Positions 1-10,400 of a stretch of 64,000 bases of DNA are shown here, in pieces. The stretch is taken from the NCBI RefSeq assembly GCF_900116145.1, contig NZ_FPAB01000003.1, positions 496,184 to 560,183 on the forward strand, written 5' to 3'. This DNA is from Streptomyces harbinensis. Its GTDB lineage: Bacteria; Actinomycetota; Actinomycetes; Streptomycetales; Streptomycetaceae. Position numbers and translations under genes: made by a program. How positions within the stretch are numbered: the first letter of the stretch is position 1; each line of letters opens with the position of its first letter. The notes below the pieces were generated by a model. That model worked only from the letters and a program-made list of their open reading frames with translations, had not been told where the DNA came from and searched no databases.

Positions 1-3
1 ACG

Positions 4-447
4 GTGGAGGACTCCTCCGCCGCGGTGCCCGCCGCCCGGCCCGCGAGCGCCGGGGAACTGCCGGTCCGGCCGGGCGAGGACCCCTGGACGCCCCAGGAGG
101 TGGCCGAGGCGCGGCAGGGACTGACGGACGACGCGCAGCGGCTGCGGGCGGAGATCGCCGCGTCCGAGGACTCGCTGGCCGGACTGATGCGGGACTCCGG
201 GGACGGGGCCGGGGACGACGAGGCGGACACCGGGTCGAAGAACATCACCCGCGAGCACGAGCTGGCGCTGGCCGCCAACGCGCGCGAGATGCTCTATCAG
301 ACGGAGAAGGCGCTCGACCGGCTGGCCGCCGGGACGTACGGCACGTGCGAGGTGTGCGGCAAGCCGATCGGCAAGGCGCGCATGCAGGCGTTCCCCCGGG
401 CCACGCTGTGCGTGGAGGACAAGCAGCGGCAGGAGCGGCGGCTCTGA
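4..447 (+). CDS. TraR/DksA-type zinc-finger protein (start may lie upstream)
   Basis: The 147-aa frame ends in a TraR/DksA-type finger. A CEVCG pair is followed after 17 residues by CVED, so the usual CxxC-x17-CxxC pattern has Asp in the fourth ligand position. Before it lies a helical acidic segment (about residues 30-100) with DDEAD near its middle, resembling the coiled-coil tip of DksA-type RNA polymerase secondary-channel proteins. The frame is open to the window edge, so the GTG at 4 may not be the true start. It lies 5' of lspA in the same direction. Binding to RNA polymerase is inferred from the family only. Confidence 0.75.
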   Translation: MEDSSAAVPAARPASAGELPVRPGEDPWTPQEVAEARQGLTDDAQRLRAEIAASEDSLAGLMRDSGDGAGDDEADTGSKNITREHELALAANAREMLYQTEKALDRLAAGTYGTCEVCGKPIGKARMQAFPRATLCVEDKQRQERRL

Positions 448-503
448 GGGCCGGCGGGCCGGTGGTCGGGTGATCGGACCGCACCGTGTCGTACCCTCAA
501 CGT

Positions 504-1133
504 GTGAGCGAGGCGGAGCGCACCATCGAGACACCCGAAGATTCCTCCCGTCCGGAGAAGGACGAGACGGCACCGGAGCAGGCGGCAGGTCCCGCCGAGC
601 CGGCCGGCGAGGCCGGTGACGGGGCCGGGACGGGTCCGGCGGCGCCGCGGCGCCGCCGGATCGGCGTGCTGGCCGGGGTGGCGGGGTTCGCCTTCGTGCT
701 CGACCTGCTCACCAAGATCGCGGCGGTGGAGTGGCTGGAGCACCAGCGGTCCATCGAGGTCATCGGCGACTGGGTGCGCTTCTCGGTGATCCGCAACGGC
801 GGCGCCGCGTTCGGGTTCGGCGAGGCGCTGACCGTCTTCCTGACCGCCGTGGCCGCCACCGTGGTGGTGGTGATCATCCGGCTGGCCAGGAAGCTGTACA
901 GCACGCCGTGGGCGATCGCGCTGGGCATGCTGCTCGGCGGCGCGTTCGGCAACCTCACCGACCGGCTGTTCCGGGCGCCCGGGGTGTTCGAGGGGCATGT
1001 GGTGGACTTCATCTCGGTCCAGCACTTCTCGGTGTTCAACCTCGCCGACTCGGCCATCGTCTGCGGCGGCATCCTGATCGTCATCCTGTCGTTCCGGGGC
1101 CTCGACCCGGACGGCACCGTGCACAAGGACTGA
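504..1133 (+). CDS. lspA: Lipoprotein signal peptidase II
   Basis: Membrane aspartyl protease that removes signal peptides from diacylglyceryl-modified prolipoproteins. Both family motifs are present: GNLTDR in the third membrane block and FNLADSAI in the fourth, supplying the two catalytic aspartates; the NGGAAFGFG box precedes them. The product is about 209 aa with an acidic, Pro/Ala-rich cytoplasmic N-terminal extension of some 55 residues before the first membrane segment. GTG at 486 is also possible; GTG at 504 (VSEAERT...) is preferred because it resembles other actinobacterial LspA starts. The RluD-type gene follows after 24 nt, suggesting co-transcription. Confidence 0.93.
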   Translation: MSEAERTIETPEDSSRPEKDETAPEQAAGPAEPAGEAGDGAGTGPAAPRRRRIGVLAGVAGFAFVLDLLTKIAAVEWLEHQRSIEVIGDWVRFSVIRNGGAAFGFGEALTVFLTAVAATVVVVIIRLARKLYSTPWAIALGMLLGGAFGNLTDRLFRAPGVFEGHVVDFISVQHFSVFNLADSAIVCGGILIVILSFRGLDPDGTVHKD

Positions 1134-1157
1134 GCCTCCTCGGGCATACTCATTCGG

Positions 1158-2099
1158 GTGAGTGCGCTTCCCGAGACCCGGACCCTTCCCGTACCCGACG
1201 GCCTGGAAGGGGAGCGGGTCGACGCCGCCCTCGCCCGGATGCTCGGCTTCTCCCGCACCAAGGCGGCCGAACTGGCCGCCGCCGGAAAGGTACGCCTGGA
1301 CGGCGCCGAGGTCGGCAAGTCCGAGCGGGTGACCGGCGGTTCCTGGATCGAGGTCGAGATGCCCCCGCCGCCGGGAGCGGTCACCGTGGTGGCCGAGCCG
1401 GTGGAGGGCATGGAGATCGTCCACGACGACGACGAACTCGTCGTGGTGAACAAGCCGGTCGGCGTCGCCGCCCACCCCAGCCCCGGCTGGACCGGCCCCA
1501 CGGTCATCGGCGGCCTCGCGGCGGCCGGCTACCGGATCGCCACCTCCGGGGCGGCCGAGCGGCAGGGCATCGTCCACCGGCTGGACGTCGGCACCTCGGG
1601 CCTGATGGTGGTGGCCAAGTCGGAGCGCGCGTACTCGCTGCTCAAGCAGCAGTTCCGGGACCGTACCGTCGACAAGCGCTACCACGCGCTCGTCCAGGGC
1701 CATCCCGACCCGCTCAGCGGCACCATCGACGCCCCGATCGGGCGGCACCCGCAGCACGACTACAAGTGGGCCGTCACGGCGGAGGGCAAGCCGTCGGTCA
1801 CGCACTACGACCTGATCGAGGCGTTCCGGGCGGCCAGTCTGCTCGACATCAAGCTGGAGACCGGGCGCACCCACCAGATCCGGGTGCACATGTCGGCCCA
1901 CCGGCACCCCTGCGTCGGGGACCTGACGTACGGCGCGGACCCCACGCTCGCCAAGCGCCTGCGGCTCACCCGGCAGTGGCTGCACGCGGTGCGGCTGGGG
2001 TTCACCCACCCCGGGGACGGGCAGTGGGCCGAGTTCGCCAGCGAGTACCCCGAGGACCTGCAGCGGGCCCTGGACCGGGTGCGTGCGGAGAGCGCGTGA
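1158..2099 (+). CDS. rluD: RluA/RluD-family 23S rRNA pseudouridine synthase
   Basis: 313-aa enzyme with an N-terminal S4-like RNA-binding segment (residues 15-75) and a PseudoU_synth_2 catalytic domain. The signature [15 protein letters not shown] carries the catalytic Asp. Other family blocks are [16 protein letters not shown] and the [12 protein letters not shown] box. GTG start directly downstream of lspA, an order commonly seen in Streptomyces. Assignment to RluD rather than another RluA paralogue rests on the S4 domain and length. Confidence 0.9.
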   Translation: MSALPETRTLPVPDGLEGERVDAALARMLGFSRTKAAELAAAGKVRLDGAEVGKSERVTGGSWIEVEMPPPPGAVTVVAEPVEGMEIVHDDDELVVVNKPVGVAAHPSPGWTGPTVIGGLAAAGYRIATSGAAERQGIVHRLDVGTSGLMVVAKSERAYSLLKQQFRDRTVDKRYHALVQGHPDPLSGTIDAPIGRHPQHDYKWAVTAEGKPSVTHYDLIEAFRAASLLDIKLETGRTHQIRVHMSAHRHPCVGDLTYGADPTLAKRLRLTRQWLHAVRLGFTHPGDGQWAEFASEYPEDLQRALDRVRAESA

Positions 2100-2104
2100 C
2101 CGCG

Positions 2105-2132
2105 TGAGCGGGTGAGCGGGTGAGCGGGTGAG
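2105..2132 (+). repeat. Short 8-bp tandem repeat (TGAGCGGG x3)
   Basis: Three exact copies of TGAGCGGG plus a partial fourth lie just after the rluD-type stop codon, in the gap before the antiporter gene. No hairpin is evident. It could be replication slippage; no function can be assigned. Confidence 0.8.
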
Positions 2133-2203
2133 TGGCGGGGGCGTTTCCCCTCGTATCCGGGCGTTTACCCGGAATTGCCCGGGCTGCCTTTAGGATCAGC
2201 TGA

Positions 2204-3793
2204 ATGGACCAGCTCACTCTCCTGTTCGTCCTGCTGCTCGGTGCCGTGGTCACCGTGCCGCTCGGGGACCGGATCTCGCTGCCCGCGCCGGTGCTCATGA
2301 CCGTGTTCGGCGGCGTCCTGGCGCTGCTGCCGTTCGTACCGAACGTCGACATCGCGCCCGAGCTGATCCTGCCGCTGGTGCTGCCGCCGCTGCTCTACGC
2401 CGCCGTGCAGCGCACCTCCTGGCGGCAGTTCACCGCCAACCTGCGCCCCATCCTGCTGCTGGCGGTGGCGCTGGTCTTCGTCACCACCGCCGCCGTCGCG
2501 GCCGTGGCGCACACCGTCGTCCCCGGGCTGCCGCTGGCCGCCGCCGTGGCACTCGGCGCGCTGGTGGCCCCGCCCGACCCGATCGCCGCCACCGCCGTGG
2601 CCGGCCGCATCGGACTGCCCCGCCGGATGGTGTCCATCCTGGAGGGCGAGGGCCTCTTCAACGACGTGACGGCCATCACCCTCTACCACGTCGCCATCGC
2701 GGCGACCCTCACCGGCACCTTCTCGGTGGGCTCGGCCGGCGCCGAACTGCTGCTGTCGGCCGCACTGGCCATCGTGGTCGGCGTCGTGCTCGGCTGGGCC
2801 ACGGTCAAGGTACTGGCCCTGCTGGGCGACGCCACCCTGCGGACCGGCATGACGCTGCTGGTGCCGTTCGCCTCCTATGTGCTGGCCGAACAGGTCCACG
2901 GCTCCGGCGTGCTCGCGGTGCTCGTCACCGCGATCTTCCTGAGCGAGGGCTCGGCGGACGCCGACGACGTCGCGGGCCGGATGACCGGGCACGCGTTCTG
3001 GTCGATCATCGACACCCTGGTGACCGGCGTCGCCTTCGGCCTCATCGGCCTCGAACTGCACAACGTGGCCGGCACCGCCGGCGAACGCTGGCGCGAACTG
3101 CTCCCGGCCGCCGGACTCGTCCTCGCCGTGGTGATCCTGGTCCGGCTGCTGTGGCTGCTGCCCGCCTCCTGGCTCACCCAGCGGCTCCACCGGCGCACCG
3201 ACTACGCCGAGGAGATCCCGGTCAGCCCGCGCGAGACCCTGGTCATGTGGTGGTCGGGCATGCGCGGAGTCGCCTCCGTGGCCCTCGCCCTCGCCATCCC
3301 GCTCAGCACGGACGCCGGGGCGGACTTCCCGGAACGGGAGGCGATCATCTTCATCGGATTCGTGGTCGTCATCGGCACCCTGCTGCTCCAGGGCCTCACC
3401 CTGCCCTGGCTGGCCGGCCGGCTGGGCGTCCGGGCGGACAGCTCGGCCGAGGAGCAACTGGAACACGACCTGGCGGTACGGGCGGCGAAGGCCGCCAAGC
3501 GGCGGCTGCGGGAGATCGAGAAGGCGGAGGGCGACCGGCTGCCGGAAGAGGTCGCCGAGCTGCTGCTGCGCCGCGCGTACGAGATCGGGGTGCGGATCTC
3601 GCCGCGCATCGCGGACGACGAGCGGCGCGAGGCGTTCCAGAAACGCGCCGACCATCTGCGGCACCTGCACCGTCTGAAGGCGGAACTGCTGTCGGCGGCC
3701 CGGCACGAGGTGCTTGCCGCACGCAGCGAACCGGGCTCGGACCCGGAGGTGGTCGACCGCGTCCTGCGGCAGCTGGACCAGCGCAGCCTCTAG
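2204..3793 (+). CDS. CPA1-family Na+/H+ antiporter
   Basis: 529-aa polytopic membrane protein with about 12 hydrophobic segments over residues 1-410 and a charged cytoplasmic tail of about 110 residues. CPA1/NhaP hallmarks are PPDPIAATAV in the ion-binding helix and the LEGEGLFNDVTA block with its acidic ND pair, followed later by MWWSGMRGVASVALALAIP. It should exchange cytoplasmic Na+ (or K+) for H+. Start is ATG at 2204. The convergent MscS gene ends 171 bp beyond its stop. Confidence 0.9.
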   Translation: MDQLTLLFVLLLGAVVTVPLGDRISLPAPVLMTVFGGVLALLPFVPNVDIAPELILPLVLPPLLYAAVQRTSWRQFTANLRPILLLAVALVFVTTAAVAAVAHTVVPGLPLAAAVALGALVAPPDPIAATAVAGRIGLPRRMVSILEGEGLFNDVTAITLYHVAIAATLTGTFSVGSAGAELLLSAALAIVVGVVLGWATVKVLALLGDATLRTGMTLLVPFASYVLAEQVHGSGVLAVLVTAIFLSEGSADADDVAGRMTGHAFWSIIDTLVTGVAFGLIGLELHNVAGTAGERWRELLPAAGLVLAVVILVRLLWLLPASWLTQRLHRRTDYAEEIPVSPRETLVMWWSGMRGVASVALALAIPLSTDAGADFPEREAIIFIGFVVVIGTLLLQGLTLPWLAGRLGVRADSSAEEQLEHDLAVRAAKAAKRRLREIEKAEGDRLPEEVAELLLRRAYEIGVRISPRIADDERREAFQKRADHLRHLHRLKAELLSAARHEVLAARSEPGSDPEVVDRVLRQLDQRSL

Positions 3794-3964
3794 CCTTGCC
3801 GGCAAGCGCCGACGGCGGGCGCGGGCCGCTGGGACGAGCCGCTGCGCGGCGGGGCAGCCGCCGGCGGTGAAGGCGCGGTGTGTGGCGAAGCTTGTACGGG
3901 CGTACCGGGCGGCCGGACGGTGCCCGGTGAGAGGTGGCGGCCCGGGCCGGCGGGGCCGGTGGGG

Positions 3965-5026
3965 TCAGGGGGCCGGGTGTTCCGTGGCCGGGGGGAGTGC
4001 CGCCGGGGCGGTGGGGATGCGGGGGAGGGCGTAGGGGTGGTGGTCGCGGAGCCAGGCGATCAGTTCCTCGCGGACCGCGCACCGCAGGGTCCAGGCGTCG
4101 CTGGAGTCCTTCGCCGACATCGCCGCGCGGACCTGGATCGTGGTCGGGGTGGAGTCCGTCACCACCAGGCTCCACACCCGGCCGTCCCAGTCGGCGCGGC
4201 CCAGCAGGAACTCCTGGAGCCGCTTGCGCAGCTCGGGGACCGGCGTCGCGTGGTCCAGGTGCAGGTAGACCGTCGCCGTGATCTCGTGGCCGCCGCGCGA
4301 CCAGTTCTCGTACGGGCGGCTGTTGAAGTACGACACCGGCATCGTGAGCCGGCGGTCGTCCCAGATGCGGATCGTCAGGAACGCCAGCGACAGCTCCTCG
4401 ACCGTGCCCCACTCGCCGTCCACCACCACCGTGTCACCGATCTTCACCGACTCGCCGAAGGCGATCTGGAGACCGGCGAAGAGGTTCCCCAGCATGGACT
4501 GGGCCGCCACACCGGCGATGACACCGATCACCCCGGCCGAGGCCAGCATCGAGGTGCCCAGCGTCCGCAGGTCCGGGAAGAGCAGCAGGATCGCCACCGC
4601 CGAGGCCACGATCGCCAGCACCGTGGTGATCACCCGGCGCAGCATCGTCAGCTGGGTGCGGAACTGCCGGGCCCGGGCGAGGTCGTCCGTGCGGGCCTCG
4701 TACCGGGCCAGGGTGTTCTCGCCGACCGCGTCCGCGGCGCGTATCACCAGCCAGGCGGCCGAGGCGATGGTCAGGGTGGCCAGCATCTTCGGGATGACGT
4801 CGCCGCGCCCCAGGGACAGCTCCCACGCGGCGTAGCTGATCTGGACGGCCGCCGAGCCGAGCAGGATCTGGAGCGGCAGCTGGCACGAGCGCAGCAGCGA
4901 CCACAGCCTGGTCTCCGGGTGCCGGCGGTCGGCGGCGCGCAGGGCGCGGTCGATCAGCCAGCCGATGACGAGCGTGAGGGTGATGGTGCCACCGATCACC
5001 AGCAGTGGCCGCAGCACATCATCCAT
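3965..5026 (-). CDS. MscS-family mechanosensitive ion channel
   Basis: 353 aa from the ATG at 5026 (MDDVLRP); the frame extends further upstream without a better start. N-terminal transmembrane helices (residues 5-150) are followed by the pore/TM3-like helix rich in Gly and Ala (MLASAGVIGVIAGVAAQ) and the MscS beta domain (IGDTVVVDGEWGTVEELSLA). MscS channels release solutes on hypo-osmotic shock. The longer N-terminal membrane part is typical of the YbdG/YnaI-type group. Divergent from the hydrolase gene at 5151. Confidence 0.88.
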   Translation of the reverse strand: MDDVLRPLLVIGGTITLTLVIGWLIDRALRAADRRHPETRLWSLLRSCQLPLQILLGSAAVQISYAAWELSLGRGDVIPKMLATLTIASAAWLVIRAADAVGENTLARYEARTDDLARARQFRTQLTMLRRVITTVLAIVASAVAILLLFPDLRTLGTSMLASAGVIGVIAGVAAQSMLGNLFAGLQIAFGESVKIGDTVVVDGEWGTVEELSLAFLTIRIWDDRRLTMPVSYFNSRPYENWSRGGHEITATVYLHLDHATPVPELRKRLQEFLLGRADWDGRVWSLVVTDSTPTTIQVRAAMSAKDSSDAWTLRCAVREELIAWLRDHHPYALPRIPTAPAALPPATEHPAP

Positions 5027-5150
5027 GGGCGGTTCAGTCCTCCGTGGTCGCGGTCCCGGGCGGGCGCCGACCGGCGCGCCCATCCGGCAAGGCTACTGGC
5101 AGGATGAGGAACCGAAGCAAGAGTGCCCCTTTGGGAAGGCGAATCCGACC

Positions 5151-5726
5151 ATGGCCGATGTTGTGCTGTTCCACTCCGCGTACGGGCTGCGGCCCGCCGT
5201 GCACACGGCGGCGGAGCGGCTGCGGGCCGCCGGGCACCGGGTGGTCGTTCCCGATCTGTACGACGGCAGGACCGCGGACACGGTGGAGGAGGGGATGGAG
5301 ATCAAGGACGGGATCGGCCGGGACGAGCTGCTGCGCCGTGCCATCGCCGCCACCGCGCCGTACTCGGACGCGGGCCTGGTGTACGCCGGGTTCTCGCTGG
5401 GCGCCTCACTGGCGCAGACCCTGGCGCTGGGGGATGTGAAGGCGCGCGGGCTGCTGCTCCTGCACGGCACCGCGGACATCGCCGAGGACGCCTCGGTGGA
5501 CGGGCTGCCGGTGCAGCTGCACGTGGCCGACCCCGATCCGTTCGAGCCGCACGACTGGCTGACCGCCTGGTATCTGCGGATCGGGCGGACCGGCGCGGAG
5601 GCGGAGGTCTTCCCGTATCCGGGCGCGGGGCATCTGTACACCGACCCGGAGCTGCCGGACTACGACGCGCAGGCGGCGGAGGCGACCTGGCGGGTGGCGC
5701 TGGCGTTCGTCGACGAGGTGGGCTGA
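5151..5726 (+). CDS. Dienelactone hydrolase-like alpha/beta hydrolase
   Basis: 191 aa from ATG 5151 (MADVVLFHSAYG). The fold has an N-terminal strand with HSAYG and a nucleophile-elbow-like turn YAGFSLGAS at about residue 80, where Ser occupies the position normally held by Cys in true dienelactone hydrolases. Asp near DPDPFEPHDW and His in GAGHLY complete a plausible triad. Substrate is unknown. Terminated by a strong hairpin overlapping its stop codon. Confidence 0.8.
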   Translation: MADVVLFHSAYGLRPAVHTAAERLRAAGHRVVVPDLYDGRTADTVEEGMEIKDGIGRDELLRRAIAATAPYSDAGLVYAGFSLGASLAQTLALGDVKARGLLLLHGTADIAEDASVDGLPVQLHVADPDPFEPHDWLTAWYLRIGRTGAEAEVFPYPGAGHLYTDPELPDYDAQAAEATWRVALAFVDEVG

Positions 5727-5757
5727 GCCCGGCCGGACCTGCCCGGCCGGGCTCAGC
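5722..5757. terminator. Bidirectional hairpin terminator
   Basis: A perfect 15-bp GC-rich stem with a 6-nt loop (ACCTGC) begins at the hydrolase stop codon and ends 6 nt before the stop codon of the convergent DsbA-like gene. It has no U-run, as is common in actinobacteria. It probably serves both genes. Confidence 0.85.
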
Positions 5758-5763
5758 GGGGGG

Positions 5764-6636
5764 TCACTCGGCCGGGTAGGCGGCCAGGGCGGCGTCCAGG
5801 TCCGTGGGGGAGTAGGGGACCTGCTCCAGCTTCTGGCCGTTGATCGCCATGGACGGGGTACCGCCGACGCCGGAGGCGTCGAACTTGTCCGACATCTGGA
5901 GCGCCCACGTGGCGTAGGTGCTGTTGGTGATGGCGTCCTGGAACTCCTGGTTGTCCTTGAGCTCCGGGATGGTGTCGCCGATCTCGATCAGGTACTCGTC
6001 GGTGAAGCCGTCCTTGTTCTCGGCCGGGTGCCACTCCTCGGAGAACATCGCCTCGTGGTACTCGAGGAACGCCTCGGGGCTGACGTTGAGGGCGGCGCCG
6101 AGGGCGGCGACGGCGTTCTTGGAGCCGTTGCCGGGGAAGTTGTTGTCCAGGAAGGTGCCGAAGACGAAGTCGACCTTGTAGCTGCCGTCCTCGATGCCCT
6201 GCTTGATCGTTTCTCCCATCGCCTGTTCGAAGGTAACGCAGATCGGGCAGCGCGGGTCCTCGTACAGGGTGACGGTGTTCGCCGCGTCCGGGTCGCCGAC
6301 CTGGACGGTGAGGCCGTCGTCACCGCCGGTGTTGGCGGGGGCCTCGGTGGGGTAGTTCACGCCGTCCGCGCTGTCCTCGCCGTCGGCGTCGTCGCCCGAG
6401 GGGGCGCCGTTGTCGAGGATGTCGCGGGCCGCGCTCCAGTCGGTGCTGTCGCTCCCGCCGCCGGTGTTGTTGGCGATGGCGAAGCCGATGCCGCCGGCTA
6501 TCGCGAGGATGGCCAGGGCCGAGCCGCCGACCGTCAGCTGGCGGCGGATCTTGTCGCGCTTGGCCTGCTTCTCGCGTTCGGCCTTCAGCCGCTCGCGGGC
6601 CTCGCGCTTGGCTTCCTGGGAGTTGCGCTTGCTCAT
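5764..6636 (-). CDS. DsbA/thioredoxin-like membrane-anchored protein
   Basis: 290 aa from ATG 6636 (MSKRNSQEAKRE). A highly charged cytoplasmic N-terminus (residues 1-35) precedes one membrane anchor (LAILAIAGGIGFAIA), an acidic Gly/Asp-rich linker and a DsbA-like domain with the active site CPIC in DPRCPICVTF and the cis-Pro region GGTPSMAING. It is predicted to act outside the membrane in thiol-disulfide exchange. The upstream gene encodes a small polytopic protein that might be a partner, but it has no recognisable redox motif. Confidence 0.88.
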   Translation of the reverse strand: MSKRNSQEAKREARERLKAEREKQAKRDKIRRQLTVGGSALAILAIAGGIGFAIANNTGGGSDSTDWSAARDILDNGAPSGDDADGEDSADGVNYPTEAPANTGGDDGLTVQVGDPDAANTVTLYEDPRCPICVTFEQAMGETIKQGIEDGSYKVDFVFGTFLDNNFPGNGSKNAVAALGAALNVSPEAFLEYHEAMFSEEWHPAENKDGFTDEYLIEIGDTIPELKDNQEFQDAITNSTYATWALQMSDKFDASGVGGTPSMAINGQKLEQVPYSPTDLDAALAAYPAE

Positions 6637-6679
6637 GGTGATGGTCTCCGTGGTGTCCGTGTCGACGGGTGGGTGGTGA

Positions 6680-7372
6680 TCAGGCGGCGAGCCGCAGATC
6701 ACACGGTGGCCCGCGCAGGGTCACGGAGTGGGTGAGCAGCGCACCGGCGCCCAGCGGCCGGTGGCGGTGGACGCCGGTGCGTACCGCCGCTCGGCCCGCC
6801 GTGGCGGCGGCCCGGTGGACGGCGGCGGCGAGCAGCAGCGGCCGGAAGGTGGCGGCCACGGCGGCGTGCAGCAGCCGGGCCAGCGCCGCCTCGCCGCAGC
6901 GCAGCCAGCCGGCGGCGGCGAGGCCGATGCCGAGGTGGGCGCCGAGCAGCAGCCAGGGCAGCGCCGGGTGCACGGGGGTGGCCAGCGGTGCCTGGTCGCC
7001 GGCGGCGAGCCGGGCCAGCGGCGTACCGAAGTCGCCGCCCGCGCAGATCAGGTCCAGGCCGAGGAAGCGCAGCTGGCGCGGGAATGGCTCGTCGCCAGTG
7101 CCGTAGCAGGCGGCCTGGCCGGCGGTGAAGATCGTGTCGGCGGCCAGCTGGAGCGGCAGCAGCAGCCCGGCGATCCGCCAGTAGCCGCGCTCACCGCTGC
7201 CGGCCAGGACATAGGCGAGGACGAAGACCGCCGCTGTGACGGCGGTCACGGTGGGCAGCGGCAGCGGTGCGCCGGAGAGCAGGACGTGGGCGGCGGACGC
7301 CAGCGCGACGCACAGCGCGCTGAAGATGGCGGCGCGCGCCGCGCGTATGCCGGGTCCGCTGGTTATGCCCAT
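6680..7372 (-). CDS. Polytopic membrane protein of unknown function
   Basis: 230 aa from ATG 7372 with about five hydrophobic segments, for example AAIFSALCVALASAAHVLL and AAVFVLAYVLAG. Two lone cysteines (AACYGTG, LICAGGDFG) lie in the central outside-facing loop. No family is recognised. It is 43 bp upstream of the thioredoxin-like gene on the same strand, so a joint role in envelope redox chemistry is possible but unproved. Confidence 0.65.
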   Translation of the reverse strand: MGITSGPGIRAARAAIFSALCVALASAAHVLLSGAPLPLPTVTAVTAAVFVLAYVLAGSGERGYWRIAGLLLPLQLAADTIFTAGQAACYGTGDEPFPRQLRFLGLDLICAGGDFGTPLARLAAGDQAPLATPVHPALPWLLLGAHLGIGLAAAGWLRCGEAALARLLHAAVAATFRPLLLAAAVHRAAATAGRAAVRTGVHRHRPLGAGALLTHSVTLRGPPCDLRLAA

Positions 7373-7395
7373 CGTGCCGAGTGTGCCACGGGTGA

Positions 7396-7416
7396 ACCCC
7401 CGACCGGTACGGGGGT
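7396..7416 (-). terminator. Hairpin after dnaE
   Basis: Perfect 7-bp arms ACCCCCG / CGGGGGT around a 7-nt loop lie 6 nt beyond the dnaE stop codon and before the membrane protein gene at 7372. It is a plausible intrinsic terminator without a U-tract. Confidence 0.6.
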
Positions 7417-7421
7417 GACGC

Positions 7422-10400
7422 TCACAACGCGATCCCCGCCCACGCGGAGGGGCCGAATCCGCCCTTGATGTCGGAGGCGATGTTCTCCGGGTTCACCAGG
7501 AAGCCCAGCTCGAAGATCGTGGTCTTCTGCCGGCCCTCGACCTTGAGGCGGACCGGGGAGTCGCCGGGGTGGGCCTTGAGGGTGCGCTTCAGCTCGCGGA
7601 TGGCGCGGCCGTTGATCCGGTGCTCGGGGAGGACCAGCAGGACGGGCGGTTTGCCGCCGTGCTCGGCGGAGGAGATGTCCAGCGCGGTGATCTCCTGGCC
7701 GAAGAGGCTGATGGCGCCGTCGCGCTCGTTGATGCGGCCCCGGACGGAGAGCACGTTGTCGTCGATCAGCTCGTGCTGGACGAGGGCGTACGACTTGGGG
7801 AAGAACAGCACCTCCATGCTGGCGTCCCGGTCGGCGATCGTGACGATGGCCCACGGGTCGCCCTGCTTGTTCAGCCGGCGGTCGATGCCGGTGATCAGGC
7901 CGGCGATCTTGGCCTCGCCCTCGGTGCGGCCGGAGCCGAGCAGTTCGGCGATGGAGGTGTCGCGGCTGCGGGCCAGGATGTGCTCGGCGCCGTCCAGGGG
8001 GTGGGAGGAGACGTACAGGCCGAGCATCTCGCGCTCCAGGGAGAGCTTGGCCTTGCGGTTCCACTCCTGGTCGCTGACGGCGAAGTCGAGACCGATGGTG
8101 GGGGCGTCCTCGCCGGTGTCGATGGAGCCGAAGAGGTCGTCCTGGCCGATGGCCTGCTGCTTCTTGACCGGGATGACGGCGTCGACGGCGGTCTCGTGGA
8201 TGTCGCACAGGCCCTTGCGGGTGTGGCCCAGGGAGTCGAAGGCGCCGGCCTTGATGAGCGAGTCGATGGTGCGCTTGTTGCAGACCACGATCTCGGACTT
8301 GTCGAGGAAGTCGGCGAAGGAGGTGTACTTGCCCTTGGACTTGCGGGTGTTCACCAGGGACTCGATGACGTTGGCGCCGACGTTGCGGATGGACTGGAGG
8401 CCGAAGCGGACGTCCTCGCCGATGGCGGAGAAGTCGGCGACGGACTCGTTCACGTCGGGGGAGAGGATCTTGATGCCGAGCCGGCGGCACTCCGCCAGGT
8501 AGACGGCGGTCTTGTCCTTGTCGTTGTCGACCGAGGTGAGCAGGGCCGCCATGTACTCGGCGGGGTAGTTGGCCTTCAGGTAGGCGGTCCAGTACGCGAC
8601 CATGCCGTAGGCGACGGTGTGCGACTTGTTGAACGCGTAGCCGGAGAAGGGGACCAGGACGTCCCACACGGCCTGGATCGCCTCGTCCGAGTAGCCGCGC
8701 TCCCGGCAGCCCTTCTGGAAGGGGACGAACTCCTTGGCCAGCACCTCGGGCTTCTTCTTGCCCATGGCGCGGCGCAGCAGGTCGGCCTGGCCGAGGCTGT
8801 ACCCGGCGAGGATCTGGGCGGCCTTCTGCACCTGCTCCTGGTAGACGATGAGGCCGTAGGTGGGGTCGAGGACCTCCCGCAGCGGCTCCTCCAGCTCCGG
8901 GTGGATCGGGGTGATCTCCTGGCGGCCGATCTTGCGCAGGGCGTAGTTGGTGTGCGAGTCGACGCCCATCGGGCCGGGGCGGTAGAGCGCGAGGACGGCG
9001 GAGATGTCGTCGAAGCGGTCGGGCTGCATCAGGCGCAGCAGGGAGCGCATGGCGGTGCCGTCGAGCTGGAACACGCCGAGGGTGTCGCCGCGGGCCAGCA
9101 GTTCGTAGGTGGGCTTGTCGTCCAGCTCGATGGAGCTGGTGTCGACCTCGATGCCCCGGTTTTCCTTGATGATCTTGATGGCGTGATCGATGATGCCCAG
9201 GTTCCGCAGACCCAGGAAGTCCATCTTGATCAGGCCCATCTCCTCGCAGTCGGGATACGAGAAGCCGGTGATGATCGTGCCGTCCCGGTCCCGCTTGTGC
9301 ATCGGGATCAGGTCCAGGAGGGGGGTGCGGGAGAGGATGACGGCGGCGGCGTGCACACCGGTGCCGCGGATGAGGCCCTCGATGCCGCGCGCGGTGTCGA
9401 TGATCTTCTTGACGTCCGGCTCGTTCTCGTACATCGAGCGGATCTCGGACGCCTCGGAGTACCGGGGGTGCTCGGGGTCGAAGATGCCGGAGAGCGGGAT
9501 GCCCTTGCCCATGACGTCCGGCGGCATCGCCTTGGTGATGCGGTCGCCCATGGAGAAGGGGAAGCCGAGGATGCGGTTGGCGTCCTTGACGGCGGCCTTG
9601 GCCTTGATGGTGCCGAAGGTGTTGACCTGGGCGGTGTAGGCCTCGCCGTACTTGTCGGTGAGGTACCGCACCATGACGTCGCGCTGGCGGTCGTCGAAGT
9701 CGAGGTCGACATCCGGGGGGTTGATGCGCTCGGGGTTGAGGAACCGCTCGAAGAGCAGGCCGTGCTTGAGCGGGTCGACATCGGTGATGCGGGTCAGGTA
9801 CGCGACCAGGGAGCCGGCGGCCGAGCCACGGCCGGGGCCGACCGGGACGCCGTTGTCGCGGCCGTACTTGCAGATGTCGGAGACGACGAGGAAGTAGGAG
9901 TCGAAGCCCATCGGGGTGATGACGCTCAGCTCGGTCTCCAGGCGCTCCAGCACCTCGGGGTCCGGGTTGTCGCCGTACCGCTCCTTGATGCCGCGCTCGC
10001 ACTCCTTGCGCAGCCAGCTGGCCTGGGTCTCGCCCTCGGGGACCGCGAACTGCGGCATCTGGTCCTCGTAGGCGAACACCTCCTTGTACGACTCGACGCG
10101 CTCGGCGATCAGCAGGGTGTTGTCGCAGGCTTCGGGCAGCTCGGAGAAGAGCTGCCGCATCTCGGCGGAGGTCTTGATGTAGTAGCCGGTGCCGTTGAAC
10201 TTGAAGCGGTTGGTGTCCGCCTTGTTCTTGCCCACGCCGACGCACAGCAGGCTGTCGTGGTCGTCGGCCTGGTCCTCGGTCACGTAGTGCGAGTCGTTGG
10301 TGGCCAGCAGCGGGATGTTCAGCTGCTTGGCGATGCGGAGCAGGTCCTCGCGGACCGAGCGCTCGATGTCGAGGCCGTGGTCCATCAGTTCCAGGAAGTA

